Assembly: GCA_026692845.1 (NCBI GenBank)
Contig: JAPLNM010000106.1
Location: 38,150-102,149 of the forward strand
Direction: 5' to 3'
DNA: 64,000 bases
Origin: Planctomycetota bacterium
GTDB lineage: Bacteria > Planctomycetota > Planctomycetia > Pirellulales > Pirellulaceae
Shown: one piece after another, positions 61,787-64,000 of the stretch
Layout of the letters: every line of letters starts with the position of its first letter
Position numbering within the stretch: the first letter of the stretch is position 1
The notes under the pieces: model-generated
Seen by the model: the letters and a program-made list of their open reading frames with translations, nothing else
Databases searched by the model: none
What the model was told of the DNA's origin: nothing
Program-made: the position numbers and the translations under genes

Positions 61787-64000
61787 ATGCAGCCAATCCT
61801 CCTCCTGGCCTGTCTTTTCCTGCTGTTCCTTTCTTCTCTGACGGGCAATGCGCAAGCCCAAGGGGTACAAGCTCCGTCGGCCACCGAGCCGCTCGGATTC
61901 CTCGAGCGCTTTGCTCTGAGCGAACGGCGTTCGGAAACCCTCGGGGAGCTTATTCCCAACACTCCGGAATACTTTTTCTTCCAGGTCCTTGACGCTCAGA
62001 ACGAAGGGCGTGTTGCCCAGGCCAGAAGCCTGCTGGCTGAATGGATAGCGAAACACAAATCGAACGATCTGACGCAACGGATGGAAACGCGCCAAGCGTT
62101 GCTTGAGTACGCGTCGAACCCCAATGCGTCGATCGAGTACCTTCAACGCACATTCGGAATCAATACCTCTCACCCGGCTCCAAAGAAAAACGAAGCTGCC
62201 GATCTGGCGACCAAGCTCGATGCGAATCTGCTCGATTGGAAGACGATTGTCCGGGATACCGTCAAGCAATCCGGGATCGACACCATTGAGGACAGCATCC
62301 TGGCCGATGTGCTTGCCGATGTCCCGAATATCGATGAGCTCCGCAAGTGGTTTGCTCGCTCGCACCGGATCGACTCCCCGAAACTCATCGAGCGGCTCGT
62401 CGAAGAACTCACGACGATCCATTCGCGAGGATTTGGTTGGGCACCGATCCACAGCGAATTGACCTTGGCCCAACTCGAGGAGCTCCAAAAGCAAATACCA
62501 ACGCTTAACCAAAACGGCAATTATGTCCTAGAGCGTCTCCGACACTTGCTCCCTACGGATGATGAGTCGACCCAAGACTCTGCGGTTAGAAAAAGGCAGC
62601 TCGAGCAAGCCGAAGCGTATGTCAGCTCGCTCCCGGAAGTTCACAATAGCCTGATCGCCGCGGTCCTGTACCAACGCTTGGTTTTCGACTTGGAACAAGG
62701 CACACCCGACCGCGATCGTTTCAAGCGTTACCTGCGTTTGCCCAACTCGCGACCGATCTGTTCGATCGAGTTCCGCAACGCGATGCAACAGAAGCCACAG
62801 GTTGATGTTCAGGCTGCATTTCCTTTCCGACCCATCGATCGACCGATCGGCAACGATATCCCCTTGATCGAAAAGTACCTCGACCTGTTCTTTCAGACCG
62901 ATGCAAGCGTCGACGACTTGGCAAACGTGCTCGAACGGGGTTATCTCCAAGAGTTCTTCGCAAAGACGAAAATTCTCCATGGTCTTGGCGATCCAAAAAC
63001 GTACTATGCTCAGCTTTCTCCCCAAGTCCAAAAAGAGCTTGCTGAACGCATCGAGGTTCGATTTGCTCCGAGCAATCCGACGATCTTCAAAACCGATCAA
63101 CGCGTCAGCTTGTCTTTCGATCTGAAAAACACGCCAGAGCTTTTTGTACGGATCTATCGAATCAATGCGAGGAACGTTCTGAGCAAACAGCAATCGGCTG
63201 TCTCGACCGCACTGGATCTCGACGGGGTTGTGCCCAACGTCGAACGCAAACTGGTCTATGCGCAAAAGAGCGACCGACGCCATCGCGAATCGATCGAACT
63301 GCCGGAGCTCGACGGCCAAGGTGTTTGGATCGTCGAGGTCCTCGCTGGGGGGCAACGCAGCCGAGCCTTGGTCCAAAAAGGCCAGCTCTCGGCGATCTTG
63401 GCCATCTCCGATGCGGGTCAATTGGTAAGGATCGTCAACGCCGAGGGCGATCACGTGCCGACGGCGAGCGTATTGATCGGTGAGCGGGAGTTTCAACCCG
63501 ACAAGAGCGGATGGATTTTGATTCCGTTCGAGCAGTCGACCCAACTGAAAAACATGCTTCTTGTCGACGGGAGCTTTGCCGTCCTGGAGCCCTTCAACCA
63601 CCTGGGGGAAGCCTACGAGCTACGCGCCGATTTCTTTATCGACCCTCAATCCATCCTCGCAGGCATTCGATCCGCTGTGGTGGTCCGGGCGCAACTGCTG
63701 ACCCACAACCAGCCGATCCCGCTTGCCAACCTGACGGAAATCGAACTGCGAGCGACCAGCACGGATCTGAGCGGCGTTTCCAACACCCAGATCTTTGCGA
63801 ATCTCAAGCTCGACGAAAAGGAAGAACTGACTCAGGAGTTCAGTGTCCCACCGAGACTCGCGAGCATCGCGTGGAGCCTGCATGCGAAGATCAAGCAGAT
63901 GCGTACCGACACGCAGCAATCGCTTGTAGCCACCCAGCAAACGAGCGTCAACGATTTTGCCCGAAGCGTTTTGGTACATGATTCGTATTTGAATCGGTCA
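61787..64000 (+). CDS. Large exported protein, possibly alpha-2-macroglobulin-like (partial)
   Basis: An uninterrupted reading frame from the ATG at 61787 to the window end (738 codons, no stop). The N-terminus is a signal peptide (ILLLACLFLLFLSSLTGNAQA). The first 400 residues are helical. From about 410 the sequence turns beta-rich (VRFAPSNPTIFKTDQRVSLSF, ELFVRIYRINARNVLSKQQ, VWIVEVLAGGQRSRALVQ), resembling the MG domains of bacterial alpha-2-macroglobulins. The thioester region, if present, is beyond the window. Two long minus-strand ORFs opposite it (61769-62512, 62528-63601) are shadows. Confidence 0.6.
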   Translation, partial: MQPILLLACLFLLFLSSLTGNAQAQGVQAPSATEPLGFLERFALSERRSETLGELIPNTPEYFFFQVLDAQNEGRVAQARSLLAEWIAKHKSNDLTQRMETRQALLEYASNPNASIEYLQRTFGINTSHPAPKKNEAADLATKLDANLLDWKTIVRDTVKQSGIDTIEDSILADVLADVPNIDELRKWFARSHRIDSPKLIERLVEELTTIHSRGFGWAPIHSELTLAQLEELQKQIPTLNQNGNYVLERLRHLLPTDDESTQDSAVRKRQLEQAEAYVSSLPEVHNSLIAAVLYQRLVFDLEQGTPDRDRFKRYLRLPNSRPICSIEFRNAMQQKPQVDVQAAFPFRPIDRPIGNDIPLIEKYLDLFFQTDASVDDLANVLERGYLQEFFAKTKILHGLGDPKTYYAQLSPQVQKELAERIEVRFAPSNPTIFKTDQRVSLSFDLKNTPELFVRIYRINARNVLSKQQSAVSTALDLDGVVPNVERKLVYAQKSDRRHRESIELPELDGQGVWIVEVLAGGQRSRALVQKGQLSAILAISDAGQLVRIVNAEGDHVPTASVLIGEREFQPDKSGWILIPFEQSTQLKNMLLVDGSFAVLEPFNHLGEAYELRADFFIDPQSILAGIRSAVVVRAQLLTHNQPIPLANLTEIELRATSTDLSGVSNTQIFANLKLDEKEELTQEFSVPPRLASIAWSLHAKIKQMRTDTQQSLVATQQTSVNDFARSVLVHDSYLNRS

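Noticed and set aside
61769..63601. Two long minus-strand ORFs (247 and 357 codons)
   Set aside because: They lie opposite a 738-codon plus-strand frame with signal peptide and domain-like sequence; their own translations have no recognisable domains.

Overview
The window looks like a chromosome segment of a planctomycete, probably a Pirellula/Rhodopirellula-type member of Pirellulales. The supporting signs are two DUF1080 proteins, SMP-30/gluconolactonase fusions, an ECF sigma factor next to an anti-sigma/DUF1559 hybrid, a DUF1570 peptidase, DevC-type permeases, a PEP-CTERM protein, a MoxR/DUF58/VWA cluster, the N-terminally extended ribosomal protein L9, and frequent lack of Shine-Dalgarno sequences. 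The species cannot be named from the sequence. No rRNA, tRNA, CRISPR array or complete insertion sequence was seen.

Layout. 0-9.2 kb (minus strand): a DUF937 membrane protein with a clear terminator, an SMP-30/esterase fusion, PPi-dependent phosphofructokinase, a CorC-type transporter coupled to a DUF1080 protein, and an exported N-acetylmuramoyl-alanine amidase. 9.3-13.7 kb: decayed repeats, then DUF1080 and two DevC-like permeases in one operon, and an intradiol dioxygenase. 14-24.5 kb (plus strand): a degenerate ADP-ribosylglycohydrolase-like protein, a double-esterase/SMP-30 fusion, pyruvate kinase, a large NfeD protein, Kbl and a family 4 uracil-DNA glycosylase. 24.4-30.7 kb (minus strand): a BshC-like protein coupled to a family 2 glycosyltransferase, an anti-sigma/DUF1559 hybrid with its ECF sigma factor, and a DUF1570 peptidase coupled to a GroES-like protein. 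31-34 kb: rplY-pth-rpsF-ssb-rplI, closed by a strong terminator.

34-42 kb is an accessory region, less GC-rich and rich in repeats. It holds a 119-bp foldback element, an attC-like hairpin, a PEP-CTERM protein, a frameshifted gene with a coupled membrane-protein gene, and a copper-oxidase cluster: a multicopper oxidase fused to a peroxiredoxin domain, a tyrosinase and a lipoprotein. 42-52 kb is a tightly coupled hypothetical-MoxR-DUF58-BatA-like-VWA-endonuclease run. 52-56 kb holds a PQQ-propeller protein and an arsenic operon (arsR, aquaporin, DUF6428, arsC) with a visible operator. 56-64 kb carries a large glycosidase-like protein, lipoproteins and the first 738 codons of a very large exported protein that runs off the window.

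General themes are many exported or envelope proteins, repeated pairing of six-bladed propellers with alpha/beta hydrolases, several apparent pseudoenzymes, in-frame short tandem repeats in unrelated genes, and a small MITE-like repeat present three times. The best candidates for something undescribed are the multicopper oxidase-peroxiredoxin/tyrosinase cluster, the BshC-like/glycosyltransferase pair and the anti-sigma/DUF1559 hybrid.
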